NCBI GenBank assembly: GCA_964058845.1
Contig: CAXKVR010000093.1
Span: forward strand, 1 to 64,000
Origin: Carex sylvatica
Lineage: Eukaryota > Streptophyta > Magnoliopsida > Poales > Cyperaceae
DNA length: 64,000 bases
Reading direction: 5' to 3'
Position 1 is the first letter of the stretch, and every line of letters starts with the position of its first letter. This document shows, one piece after another, positions 34,836-45,264 of this stretch. Made by a program: the position numbers and the translations under genes. The notes below the pieces were generated by a model. The model was not told where the DNA came from. It saw only the letters and a list, made by a program, of their open reading frames with translations, and searched no databases.

Positions 34836-35566
34836 TTATATTGCCATCTGGAGACACTACTAGAGTGCTATAAACACCTTCAATTGGAGTATTGTATTAG
34901 GGTTGTAAATGCCCTCTTATCTTGTCATCTAGAGACACTAATCGAGTGCTCCGAACACCTTCAATTGGAGTGTTGTAGTAGGGTTGCAACTTCCCTATTA
35001 TCTTACCATCTAGAGACACAAACTAGAGTGCTCTAAACACCTTCAATTAGAGTATTGTATTAGGGTTGTAAATATTATATTATCTTGCTATATAGTCACT
35101 ATTAGAGTGTTTCAAACACCATCAATTGAAGTGTTGTATTAGGGTTGTAAATGCCCTATTATCTTGCCATATAGTGTCACTACTAGAGTTTTCCAAAAAC
35201 CTTCAATTGTGGTGTTGTATTAGGATTGTAAATACCATATTATCTTGCTATATAGATACACTACTAGAGTGCTCAAAACGCCTTCAATTAGAGTATTTTA
35301 TTAGGGTTGTAAATGTCCTATTATCTTGTCATTTGGAGATACTACTAGAGTGCTCCAAACACCTTCAATTGGAGTGTTGTATTAGGTTTGTAAATGCACT
35401 ATTATCTTGCAATATGGAGACACTACTAGAGTACTCCAAACACATTTAATTGGATTTTTTTTGGGTTGTAAATGCTCTATTATCATGTCATATAGTGACA
35501 CTACTAGAGTACTCCATACACTTTCAATTGGAGTATTGTATTAGAGTTGTAAATTCCTATTTTCTT
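34836..35566 (+). repeat. 81-bp satellite array, inverted segment (9 monomers)
   Basis: From about 34,836 the monomers are read in the opposite direction: CTGGAGACACTACTAGAGTG, then AACACCTTCAATTGGAGT, then TTGTATTAGGGTTGTAAATG, the complement of the main array. The minus-strand open frame therefore moves to the plus strand (35,126-35,449). The last recognisable monomer ends near 35,566. Confidence 0.9.
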
Positions 35567-35895
35567 GCTTCATGTGTGTGTTTGGCAATTAATCTTCAAC
35601 GGGGGGATAAAAAGTTGGTATTACAAACATATACATGGTATGGGAATTATTACATACGTATGAAAACAAAAATGAATATTTAGATTTACATCAATACTGT
35701 GGACTTCTCATTGTACTAGGTGATGTAGTGCACTGGATATAAAGTTGCTGGTTTAATTTTACCCCTGCACAAATCTCAAAACAGGCCCGTATATTCTAAA
35801 TAGGCATCAATGTAACTTTGGCCCGGCAGAGAGTATTGTATAGGATCATCTACCGTAGAGGATGTGGGTTTGTGGACTACTTGTGCATGCATGGA
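35567..35895. other. Region without a gene right of the satellite
   Basis: Mixed-composition sequence with no coding motif and no continuation of the TNP2 gene that is cut on the left side of the array. Confidence 0.45.
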
Positions 35896-36440
35896 GTTTA
35901 ATATGCTATGTTGCATGGATATGGGTACGGATATCGTATCGGATACGATACGGGTACGGCAATACGGAAATCTAAAAAAATTTAGGATACGCGTGATATG
36001 CTTATTATATATATATTTTTTATTATTTTATATATTATATTTAGATAAAATTTGTAGAAAAAAATAAAGACTTAATTTAAGTATATGTTAAATACTATAT
36101 TTATCTAGAAGAGAACACATGTGATACTTTAGTGTAGTGGTAGAATTTTAGCACCGGCAGAGCAGACCTCAGTTCGAATCTTGCCTTCAGGCGTGGTCCA
36201 CAGGCGCGGTGTGTGGTCTACGCGTGCGGTGCACGTGCCCGGTGCACGGTCTACGAGTGCTGGCACTGTGCATGGATCATGTGCGACCGTATCCAGCCGT
36301 ATCTATGGGTGTCAATGAAGTATCGACGACCGTATCGGTTAAGTAAGGATATGCCATGTAAGACATATCGGATACTTATCAGTGCCGTATCGGACACGTA
36401 TCGGTATCCGATACATATCCGACACGGGTGCGACTCCTAA
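35896..36440. mobile_element. Small non-autonomous element rich in GTATCGGATACG
   Basis: Both ends are packed with variants of GGATATGGGTACGG, CGTATCGGATACGATACGGG and GTATCCGATACATATCCGACA, partly in opposite orientation, around an AT-rich middle and a GC-rich CGCGGTGTGTGGTCTACGCG stretch. This looks like a short element or pair of element ends. No clean terminal inverted repeat or target duplication could be fixed. A tRNA-like piece is embedded at 36,125-36,190. Confidence 0.45.
36125..36190 (+). repeat. tRNA-like sequence, probable SINE head or tRNA pseudogene
   Basis: TTTAGTGTAGTGGTAGAATT resembles box A of tRNA-Gly (TCTAGTGGTAGAAT) and CAGTTCGAATCTTG resembles box B (GGTTCGANTCC), with about 35 bases between them. 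The acceptor stem does not pair properly and the anticodon arm is poor, so this is not a working tRNA. It could be the polymerase III promoter part of a SINE. Confidence 0.45.
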
Positions 36441-37029
36441 TCTGAAGTATCGAATAACCTAGTTAATATGCAATCCACGTCTCTTTTGCCTATCATCCGC
36501 AGAGATGATAGACTATGAACATCTATGCATCCATTTTTACAGAGGAAACATTCATTTAACCACGCTAAAATTAACCTAAAGAACTCCACAGGAACAATAA
36601 TTACTCTCCGTCAAATATAAGAGCATGCATATTTGCATATTTTCTCGAAGATAACTATAGATCTCCCACAGCTTACACACGAAATGAGGCATTTTTTTTA
36701 TTTTTTGCACACAGATTCTTGTTCAACTTTATATGGATAAAATTGATAGATAGTTAAACAACAAGTATGATATCATATGGAATCAACCTACCATGCGATT
36801 CATGTGAGCCACTTGTCGATTCATGTGCAACACCTGAGGACCTTGGATGAACTGCTCGGCTAATAAATTTGAAGAGACCCAAAACTATGCAGCCCAACTC
36901 ATATTAAGAATAGGCCCATTTATTCAGCCCATTGATAAAGCCACTAGACTGCGTCTACAAATTCACCATGTTCTTTATGCCATTCTGTTCTGTGCAACAA
37001 CTTCAATTTAATTTTATAGGGAATTTTTC
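36441..37029. other. Region without a gene
   Basis: Ordinary AT-rich intergenic sequence. I see no frame, repeat or structure worth naming. Confidence 0.5.
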
Positions 37030-37438
37030 ATGAGGAGGTTTCAAATGCACTATTATTTTGGTGCTCCAATATGCATCATGTTATTTATCTCTATTTTTAA
37101 AGTCCGAATAATCGACCCGAACCGCTCAACATGATCTTCATAATAAAATATGCTTGGAGACCAAATTTTATATTTTTTAGAATTTTTTTACTATTTTTTA
37201 GATAGGTACAATATAACTTTATCGGATGGTCCATAATCTCCTTAAATAGATGATTTTGTATCTTTCTTAAAAAATAGTAAAAAAATTCTAAAAAATATAA
37301 AATTTGGTCTCCAAGCATATTTTATTACGAAGATCATGTTGAGCGGTTTGGATTGATTGTTCGGACTTTAAAAATAGAGATAAAGAACATGATGCATATT
37401 GGAGCACCAAAATAATGGTGCATTTGAACCCTCCTCAT
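37030..37438. mobile_element. Foldback MITE, second full copy
   Basis: The left arm, from ATGAGGAGGTTTCAAATGCA, pairs with the right arm ending TGCATTTGAACCCTCCTCAT along nearly 200 bp. The inner arms contain AAAATTTGGTCTCCAAGCAT and TTTTTTACTATTTTTTAGA, as in the copies at 6427 and 46,234, whereas the outer 60 bp are different. No coding capacity. Confidence 0.75.
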
Positions 37439-37439
37439 T

Positions 37440-37760
37440 TCTCATATATCCCTCAAAAACAATGGAAATTACTTATTTACCTTTCTAAAATTCATAATAT
37501 CATATTTATCCTTCTAAACTAAAAAATCTCATAAATTTACCCATTTTAATGTCATTCTATTAATATTCATTTGAAATTTATGAAGTGCCCATTTTTCCCT
37601 TCATTAAAAAGGCAAAATATATAGCATATTGTAAAAAAAAAAATGCAAGTCTTCCAATTTGATGGTTTCTAAGGACAAATGAATCATTTACATGAAATTT
37701 TGAGTGGTATATATACGTAAGTTTGAAGTTTTGAGGGGTATATATGAAATTCTCACTTAA
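37440..37760. mobile_element. Second MITE type next to (possibly split by) the foldback MITE
   Basis: It starts near CTCATATATCCCTCAAAAAC and ends TTTTGAGGGGTATATATGAAATT, so the ends are inverted repeats of about 20 bp. The left outer end GGGAATTTTTCAT lies at 37,020-37,031, on the far side of the foldback element, which suggests that the foldback inserted into it. A related right end is seen at 48,225-48,272. Confidence 0.5.
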
Positions 37761-38726
37761 TATATTAATAGTTCCAAATTTAAGTACAATGGTAAAGAAC
37801 GAAAAAGTTATCTTCTGATCAACTATATCGCTACACGGCATGTGTGTCTCGTGTTGTGTTCATTTGTGTGTTGTGACAATCCTCGAAAAATATGACACAA
37901 CATACAAATTAGCTTGGTGACAACACAACACCTGATTTGCGATACGAACACAGCACGGTATGTGATCACACGAGTACTACATGATTAGGGTGGTTGTTAA
38001 TGAGATATGGTGAATTTTGAAATAAATAAAAAAAAAAAAAAAGTGGTTGAGTTTGTATGAGGAATATCTATGGGATATATTAGGACAATTTCAATTTTTA
38101 CTGCGTAAGAATAGAATATGATTATGATCAATTGTTAATAGATATGGATATAAAAATACTTTCACCTCTACCATACCGTACCTATTGACACCCTACAAGT
38201 CTACAGTGAAATGTGGTGGGAGTAAGATCGAAACCAACTCCCTCCCTTTACTCAAATCACTGTGATCGCAAAGCTATTTATTTCTAGCAAAAACAAAAAT
38301 ATAATTCATTTTAGAAATTTCTTAATCGGAACCATATATAGGCAGAATGAGAAATAACTTCCCTCCATAATGGGATTTGAAAAGAGATTGAATTCCGTCA
38401 AAATGGGTCGGATTTGACAACAATTCAATCTTGTATCTTGAAATTATTGATTTGACTTTTCTTAACCATCATTTTCAGCAAAGAGTTATAATTAGTGAAA
38501 ATAGAATCGCAAACTTGGTAAATAGAATATTTCATTAGAAAATTTCATTAGAAAATTACTTAACCATCATTTAAAAGAATGAATTCTCATCATGCTGCTA
38601 ATTGCTTTTGTAATCAGAAAATTTCATTAGAAAATTATGTTTTCTGAATTCTTTCCTATCAAAATAATTTGAAGTCTCCTAAAAATTTATTCCTGTCAGA
38701 TCAAAACAGTAGGATATAAACTAGAG
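37761..38726. other. Region without a gene
   Basis: AT-rich sequence with a 15-base A tract at about 38,028-38,042 and a short local repeat of ATTTCATTAGAAAAT (about 38,530, 38,545 and 38,619). The 37,830-37,980 part is rich in CACAACAC/GTGTTGTG words. No coding motif. Confidence 0.45.
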
Positions 38727-38740
38727 TAACACTAGTACAA

Positions 38741-39150
38741 AAAACCCCTTCACCGACCCTTAATCACCGACTGTTTTAACGGAACCATCAGTGTTGCTAT
38801 ACCTACACTGACACTTTTATTAAATAACAGTCAGTGTTCTTGTTCAACACTGACGCTTGAAAAACAGTCAGTGTTTGTTATCAACACTGACGGTTTAAAA
38901 AAAAACAGTCAGCGTTCGTTGTCAACACTGACGGTTTTTAAAGCGTCAGTGTTGAACACCAACACTGACTGTTTTTGAAGCGTCAGTATTGGTGCTTAAT
39001 ACTGACGCTTTAAAAACGGTCAGTGTTCATAACCAACACTGATTGTTCTGCTTAGAACCGTCAGTGTTGGTGTTCAACACTGACGCTTTAAAAACAGTCA
39101 GTGTTGGTGTTCAACACTGACTCTTTTGTGAAAAACCGTCAGTGTTGGTT
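38741..39150. repeat. Left subterminal repeats of the CACTA element
   Basis: About 18 copies of the decamer CAACACTGAC or its complement GTCAGTGTTG, arranged as inverted pairs separated by poly-A/T or GCTTTAAAAA spacers. Such arrays are the binding sites for the element's DNA-binding protein. The same motif occurs at 40,495-40,922 and 44,886-45,250. Confidence 0.8.
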
Positions 39151-39271
39151 CTTAATTGTTTTTTTTTTCAAATTTCATAATTAAAAATATAGGATTGGAA
39201 TTATATTTGACTTTAATTTTAGAAAATATTTTGTAATGAAAATAATATTAGCAATATTTATACAATAATTA

Positions 39272-40494
39272 ATATTATAACATGTTTATTGCTTAATTAA
39301 ATGATTTTAACACATTATATTATATAGCATTACATGCATATATATTTCATATATGACTCACATTTTCTATACATGAACATGAAATATAAACTCTTGTTTC
39401 GTGAGTTAATGAAAATGCATGGGAATATGTCGTCCGTGGGTCAATCGGAAATTTATGTGGGTTGAATTTTATTTAAAAGTAATAATTTATGTGTATTACG
39501 AAAATTTTGTAAGATATTTAACAATTATGTTTATTTTTCATATTTTTGTTTGTTTCATTTTTCATTCTAATTTATATTTTTTTTCCTTAATTGTTTTTTT
39601 CAAATATAATAATTAAAAATATACTATTTTGGTTTGAACATTTCATTGAACACATGTACTACATTAATTTATTTAATAAAATCAAGTTAACACTTTAAAT
39701 ATTAAGTTTTTAGAAATACGAATTTAATTATTACAAGAAAATGCAAGAAGATGGAGAATCTTAAAGAAAATCACAGGTTACATAAAATGTAATTTCAACC
39801 GGAATTTTGCGTCCATTGCCAAATATTATAAGGGAATCCAATGAAGTAATTTGTGGATATTTTACAATACAATTAAGTCTTCCAAAATTTATAATATACT
39901 TTTAAACTTTGATTAGTTGTTAAGAAAGTATGTACATAAATAAATAATATGATAATATAATTTATGTTGAAGAAAATAAAAATAAAAATATGTTAATTAG
40001 AAACTTAGAATTTTATAAATTTAAATTGTATATTTAAAAATAAATTATTAAATAATTTAAAATTAGCTATTAAGGTACATTATTATAAATTCAATTTAAT
40101 TCTAACTTCAAATTTTGCATAAAATAATTATAATGTTGTATATATATTTATTGCAGAAAAAATTGAATTTACCCCAAAGGGAAGGCAACAGTTGCAATTA
40201 TGTTAAGCACAAGCAAGACAGAGAGCATATGTGAAGCCAGCACCAAATTTTTTGTCTTATCCCCGTATCCCACGTACCATTAATTGTCATGCAAACTTGG
40301 ATCCGTTATTTAAGGGCTTAATACCCAACAACAAATATTCATGCATAAAAAATAATGCAAACTAAAATCAAGAATTTCTTGCATAGAAAATAAATAGTTA
40401 AATTATAAAATTCATATAGAAAAGATGCTGCAATAACATGTTATTACACCATCACGTACGTGCTTGTTTCAAGTAAATTTTTATAAAAAAATTT
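39272..40494. other. AT-rich filler inside the CACTA element
   Basis: No frame or motif is recognisable. It separates the two copies of the subterminal block and sits where a transposase gene would be expected in an autonomous element. A frame at 39,419-39,616 is AT-driven and rich in phenylalanine; I do not regard it as a gene. Confidence 0.5.
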
Positions 40495-41040
40495 GTTATC
40501 AACACTGACTGTTTTTTTTAAAAACAGTCAGTATTGGCTGTCAACACTGACTGTTTTTAAAAAGAACAGTCAGTGTTGGCAGCCAACACTGACTGTTTTT
40601 AAAGCGTCAGTGTTGGCACTCAACACTGACGCTTTAAAAACAGTCAGTGTTGATAACCAACACTGACGCTTTAAAAACAGTCAGTGTTGAACACCAACAC
40701 TGACTGTTTTTAAAGCGTCAGTGTTGGTTATCAACACTGACTGTTTTAAAGCGTCAGTGTTGAGTGCCAACACTGACGCTTGAAAAACAGTCAGTGTTAG
40801 TGTTCAGCACTGACTGTTTTTAAAGCGTCAGTGTTGAGTGCCAACACTGACGCTTTAAAAACAGTCAGTGTTGGTGTTCAACACTGACTCTTTTGTGAAA
40901 AACCGTCAGTGTTGGTTCTTAATTGTTTTTTTTTTTTCAAATTTCATAATTAAAAATATAGGATTGGAATTATATTTGACTTTAATTTTAGAAAATATTT
41001 TGTAATGAAAATTATATTAGCAATATTTATACAATAATTA
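40495..41040. repeat. Internal duplicate of the left subterminal block
   Basis: The GTCAGTGTTG array is repeated here and is followed by about 165 bp (40,872-41,040) that match 39,105-39,271 almost exactly, at an offset of 1,767-1,769 bp. The last shared bases are ACAATAATTA. This looks like an internal duplication of the element's left end, or a truncated second copy inserted into it. Confidence 0.75.
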
Positions 41041-41253
41041 AGAAGATTTTGGACCATCCGATAGAGTCATATTGTACCTATCTAAAAAAATAGTAAAAAA
41101 ATCCTAAAAAATATAAAATTTGGTCTCCTAGTATATTTTATTATGAAAATCATATTGAGCGGTTCAGATCGACTGTTCGAACTTTAAAAATAAAGATAAA
41201 AGACATAGTGCATATTGGAGCACCAAAATAATGGTGCATTTGAACCCTCTCTT
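41041..41253. mobile_element. Half foldback MITE inside the CACTA element
   Basis: The sequence from GGACCATCCGATAGAGTCAT through AAAATTTGGTCTCCTAG to CAAAATAATGGTGCATTTGA corresponds to the right arm of the MITE at 37,030-37,438. It starts exactly where the duplicated subterminal block ends, so the two junctions may come from one event. Confidence 0.7.
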
Positions 41254-41389
41254 TTTTTTAACACTTTTGAATATATATATGTAAAAAAATATGAAAGTTT
41301 GCTACCGTATTTTTCATATTTCATATATATGTAAAAAAATATAAAAGATTGTGACCGTATTCTGGCTAAATCATATTCGGAGCCGTCGG

Positions 41390-42311
41390 TAATTTTCGAT
41401 CAGCACTGCTCTGTTCATTTCCCGGATTTATTACTCAAAATTTCGATCAGTCGAAGCATTTCCCCCAAATTCCAAAACCCTTGCTCTTAGCCGCGAAGCA
41501 CCCAAAATCCAAAATCCAAAATCCAAAATCCAAACCTTGCTCTCTCTCCGTAAACCCCCAAAATCCAAAATCCTTCTAAATTTTTTATTGCTCTCTCTCT
41601 CTCCGTAAACCCAAAAGCTATCCATCCTTGCTCTCTCTCCCCCAAGCACAAACCTATCCAAAACCCTTGCTCCCTGCCTCAGCCTGAGCTTTGACGATCT
41701 TTCTGTGTGATCAATCATGACAGTTCTCGTTTGATTCTTCTTTCCGTGCTCGCAATTTGATGTGCATTTGTAAACTGGATAAGTCCTGGTCTAGAGCCGT
41801 GAAAAGAAAAAAGAACAAGGTGTGCCCGTTGGGGCTTTGCTGATCGTTGGTTTTGCAACAAGACTGAACTCGTTTCGCGAGAATCTAGATAAGAGCTGCG
41901 ACTTCCCCACAGCTGAATCTCCGATCAAATGCTCTCAGAAATTGTGGTTACCTATACCGGGTACGGCTCCATTAATATGCGGTTGAATTCAACCTTTCAC
42001 CTTCAGGTATTAAAAAGGGTTCAAGATAATTAACAACGCGATTTTGACTTCGTACAGGGCATTTTTTACATGTTTTTTTTTTTTTTTTTTTCAGAATTAG
42101 AATTTTAAAATGCTCTCAGAAATTGTAGAAAAATCACAAAAATATGAAATTTGTTTCTGTTTGTCCATGAAAATGTCCTTTATTAGCTCATAAAATAGTT
42201 TGATCAAATTCTAAGAGTAGATATGGTTCTAATTTTGGTTTGTATAGTGTTATTTTGGGGCTGTTTGGTAACAGCAGTTTGGTTTTTGAAAATCTTAAAA
42301 GATAGGTCAAG
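41390..42311 (+). promoter_or_regulatory. Probable promoter and leader of the Ulp1-like gene
   Basis: The composition changes from AT-rich to a CT-rich stretch with several CTCTCTCTCC runs and AACCCTTGCTC phrases (41,460-41,700), as is usual for plant 5' leaders. There may be leader exons here; GT and AG signals exist but I cannot choose among them. Pieces such as [10 protein letters not shown] near 41,780 vaguely recall the start of TNP2 proteins, too short to claim. Translation most plausibly starts at 42,312. Confidence 0.4.
41500..41535. repeat. (CCAAAAT)n microsatellite
   Basis: Five tandem 7-bp units CCAAAAT followed by related CCAAAATCC phrases to about 41,575, within the pyrimidine-rich leader region upstream of the Ulp1-like gene. 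Confidence 0.7.
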
Positions 42312-44617
42312 ATGGGAAAAGCTCCATTGGGCATCGAAAAGGCTAGAGAAGAGAGGATCAACTCAAACACGGAGAGGATGAAACAACTTGGCATTCACAC
42401 AATCGCACGCGATGTCAATGGTTTATCCAATATGAAGAAGATTGATCCAACGAGGAAGAGAAGGGTTGAAATGTTGAGTGAAGAGCAAGGTGTGGTTGGA
42501 GAAGGCAGCAGTGCTCGAAATTATTGTGGTACCAAACTGTGTTTTTTTTTTTGTGAAATTAATTTAGAGAGCCGTGTTGAGGGTTTCACCCCAAATTATA
42601 AGTTGACCTATTAAATTATGTAATTGTAGATATGGATATAGAGGAGTATAATCCTTTAAATTCTTCTGAAGAATCAAGTAGTGAGGAGGAAGCACCACAC
42701 AAAATGAAGAAAAAGAAGAGAAAGATGGATTCAAACCCTGCCCTTCACTCGAGGTATATTTTTATCATAAGTTGTTCAAATTGTTGAATAATGTTAATTA
42801 CATTCAATTTAGTTTCCTTTAACTATTTTTTTCTTGCGGTGTAAATGGTAGGGTTCGTGAAGAGCAAGGTGTGGTAGGGGAAGGCAGCAGTCATCAAAAT
42901 CCCATTGAAGCAAATCTAGGTAAATAAACAAAACCCTGAAAAAATCCAGAAAAAATCCAGAAAAATCATATATATTTAGTAGCCCACTATAACAGACTAG
43001 TCATGCATGTTCTTCATCACTTTTATTGGAAACAAAACCCTAATCAGCAAAACTAAAAAAAATTAGTATCACAATTATTTTTATTTAACAAGTTATTATT
43101 TGTAGTATATAGACCAAGATGATTCAATGCCCGAGTCGGTATGTAATGAAGTTGAAGAATCCATGCATCGTAAGATGCTTATTTCAAAGAAAAATTTAGC
43201 GAATGTGGGACCTGAGTTCAGAGCCATACATGAGAGGGTGATGAGAGAACCGCCTGATAAGAATGAGTTCATCTTGAAAATTAAGGAGGGTGTCTTACAA
43301 CCTCAGCCGACGTTAATTAACATAGCTTTTGACGACTTGAAGGATTTAGCAAAGCAAGACAAGCTCGATGTTTCAATAATATCCATCTGGATTATGTGAG
43401 TTTGTTTAACTTCATACGGATAGTGATTAATTTTACAATTTACTCATTTCCAACATTTATGTAATGATTTTCAGATTTATGAAGAGACATGTCACTGATC
43501 TAGGTCGCGAGACTGAAGTTGATTTTTTGAACCCTAGTATGATATCTCAGTTACTTTTTGATACTGACAAGGTGGCTGCTTCAAGCTACTTGCTTGAGTC
43601 GTTGAAAAATATGCAGGAGAAGAAATTTATCCTGGCACCATACATTCAAGGAGATTCTTGTAGTGCTCATTGGGTGCTTCTAATTTTTGTGTTGCGCGAT
43701 AATATGGTGTATGTTATCGATTCTCTACCGCTAAAGGAACCAGATTACGATATCATGTGGCATTTTAAAGAGTGAGCAATAAATCTTACATTTAATCTAA
43801 TTTCATTTACTTACAATTAATCAATGTACTATTTGATGGTAATTACTAATTTTTTAATTGGCATTTAATAATTTCAGCATTTTTGAATCTTATGTGGAGG
43901 CTGGAGGAGTGCACAAGGAGGGATCAAAGGAATGTGAGTGGAAATACATTAAGGTGTGAACTTGTACACTCTATTTTAATTTGATAATTTATTTTTTCAA
44001 ATTCCTTTATAGAACTCAACAATATGATGAAAAGATGTTGGGATGGGGCTATTTTACTTGGATTAATTCATTGCTTGAATTTTTGAATAAAGCATGCAAC
44101 CTTCAAAGAAGCAAGTAGTAGAAGTGTAAACAGTGAACCAATTGTGCCATACTCTATCACTAGTCACTGTCCCTGAATTGGTGCTATTCTCATGCAATCA
44201 AATATACTCTTTTGATTTAAATGCATGTTGATTCAGGTGCAATTGTGATTCTATTTTTCTCTATAAGCCCCTTAATATATTTAAATTTACTTATGGTGAA
44301 ACTTCATATTTGGTGAAGGACCTTTTTTATTGCTTGTTTTTACTTACATTGACCATTTCAGAGCCCTAAGCAAGAAGGTGGGAAGGTGTGTGGATTTTAC
44401 GTTATGAAACACATGCAAGACCTAGTCACTACGCAATTTGATGTTTTCCCTAATGTATGTATTTTATAATTGAACTTGATTCAATTTTCATATAACTTGA
44501 ATAAAATTAACTTAATATGTACTCATGCAGTGTGATTTATCGACAAAAAAGTATACACCGACGCAACTTCATGCACTAACAAGACAATGGTGTAGATTTT
44601 TCTTGGACAACTACTAA
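42312..44617 (+). CDS. Ulp1-like cysteine protease (C48 family) carried by the CACTA element, eight exons
   Basis: Exons 42,312-42,528, 42,630-42,753, 42,852-42,919, 43,113-43,395, 43,475-43,771, 43,878-43,953, 44,362-44,454 and 44,531-44,617 all have GT-AG borders and join into one frame of 415 codons including the stop. The N-terminal third is charged, with a basic MKKKKRK nuclear-type signal. The C-terminal half is the Ulp1 fold: FILAPYIQGD, then the catalytic His in SAHWVLLIF, the Asp in VYVIDSLP, and the Gln and Cys in PKQEGGKVCGFYVM. Ulp1 proteases remove SUMO from proteins; transposon-borne forms have no proven role. No stop, frameshift or lost catalytic residue is visible. The exon chain was joined by eye and the start codon is the least certain part. 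Confidence 0.75.
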
Positions 44618-44885
44618 TCTATTTACAAGACATGTAATGCTTTGTAAATTTTGTTATATTTGCATATTTTGTTCATATTTGTCATGTAAATTTTGTTATA
44701 GTGTGTTTTTTTTGGCGAATGAATCTATTATGTTGTGTGCTTTTTGGTGAATGAATATATTATGTTGTATAAATTATTTGTATGATACTTTGTTTAGCGT
44801 TAATAAATGTTAAATAAAAATATATGGCTAGCAAAAATATGGAGGCTAGCACAAATTTAAATAGAACCATGCCGATTTTTTTATA

Positions 44886-45250
44886 TCAACACTGACGGTA
44901 ATAAAGCTAACAATGACTGTTTTTAACATCTATACTGACGTTTTTAACATCAACACCGACTATTTTTAAAGCGTCAGTATTGGGATTCAACACTGACTGT
45001 TTTTCAAGCGTCAGTGTTGAGAACCAACACTGACTGTTTTTCAAGCGTCAGTGTTGAGAACCAACACTGACGCTTCTTCAAGCGTCAGTGCTGAGCACCA
45101 ACACTGACGCTTCTTCAAGCGTCAGTGCTGAGCACCAACACTGACGCTTCTTCAAGCGTCAGTAAAAGATAACCTTCACTGTCGCTGGCTTTACTAACGC
45201 CGCTATAACAGTCGGTGTAGGGGTATTTTAGCAGTCAGTGAAAGGGTTTT
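44886..45250. repeat. Right subterminal repeats of the CACTA element
   Basis: About 15 GTCAGTGTTG / CAACACTGAC motifs, many joined by CTTCTTCAAGCGTCAGTG. The stretch CACCAACACTGACGCTTCTT is repeated in near-perfect tandem between about 45,055 and 45,160. It ends a few bases before the right terminal inverted repeat. Confidence 0.8.
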
Positions 45251-45264
45251 TTGTACTAGTGTAA

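Larger units (their letters stand above)
38730..45261 (+). mobile_element. Complete CACTA-type DNA transposon carrying a Ulp1-like gene
   Basis: The left end CACTAGTACAAAAAACCC and the right end, its exact complement, form an 18-bp perfect terminal inverted repeat (24 bp with one mismatch). The element is flanked by the 3-bp duplication TAA (38,727-38,729 and 45,262-45,264). Both facts are diagnostic of CACTA elements. Both ends carry arrays of AACACTGAC / GTCAGTGTT motifs in alternating orientation. No TNP2-like transposase is visible, so it depends on a transposase made elsewhere. It carries one eight-exon gene on the plus strand (42,312-44,617). Total length is 6,532 bp. Confidence 0.9.

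Noticed and set aside
19880..35566. Many 60-180-codon frames in the 81-bp array as a repeat-protein gene family
   Set aside because: The open frame changes between neighbouring blocks because of indels, start codons are arbitrary, there are no splice or promoter signals, and the period being a multiple of three explains the length.
19880..35566. CAACCCTAATAC phrases as telomere-type repeats
   Set aside because: CCCTAA occurs only once per 81-bp monomer and not in tandem; it is part of the satellite consensus.
19880..35566. CRISPR-like array
   Set aside because: The repeats are contiguous with no unique spacers, and the surroundings are plant nuclear DNA.
36125..36190. Functional tRNA-Gly gene
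   Set aside because: Only boxes A and B resemble tRNA; the acceptor and anticodon stems do not pair.
39419..39616. 65-codon frame in the CACTA element
   Set aside because: AT-driven, phenylalanine-rich composition with no motif.
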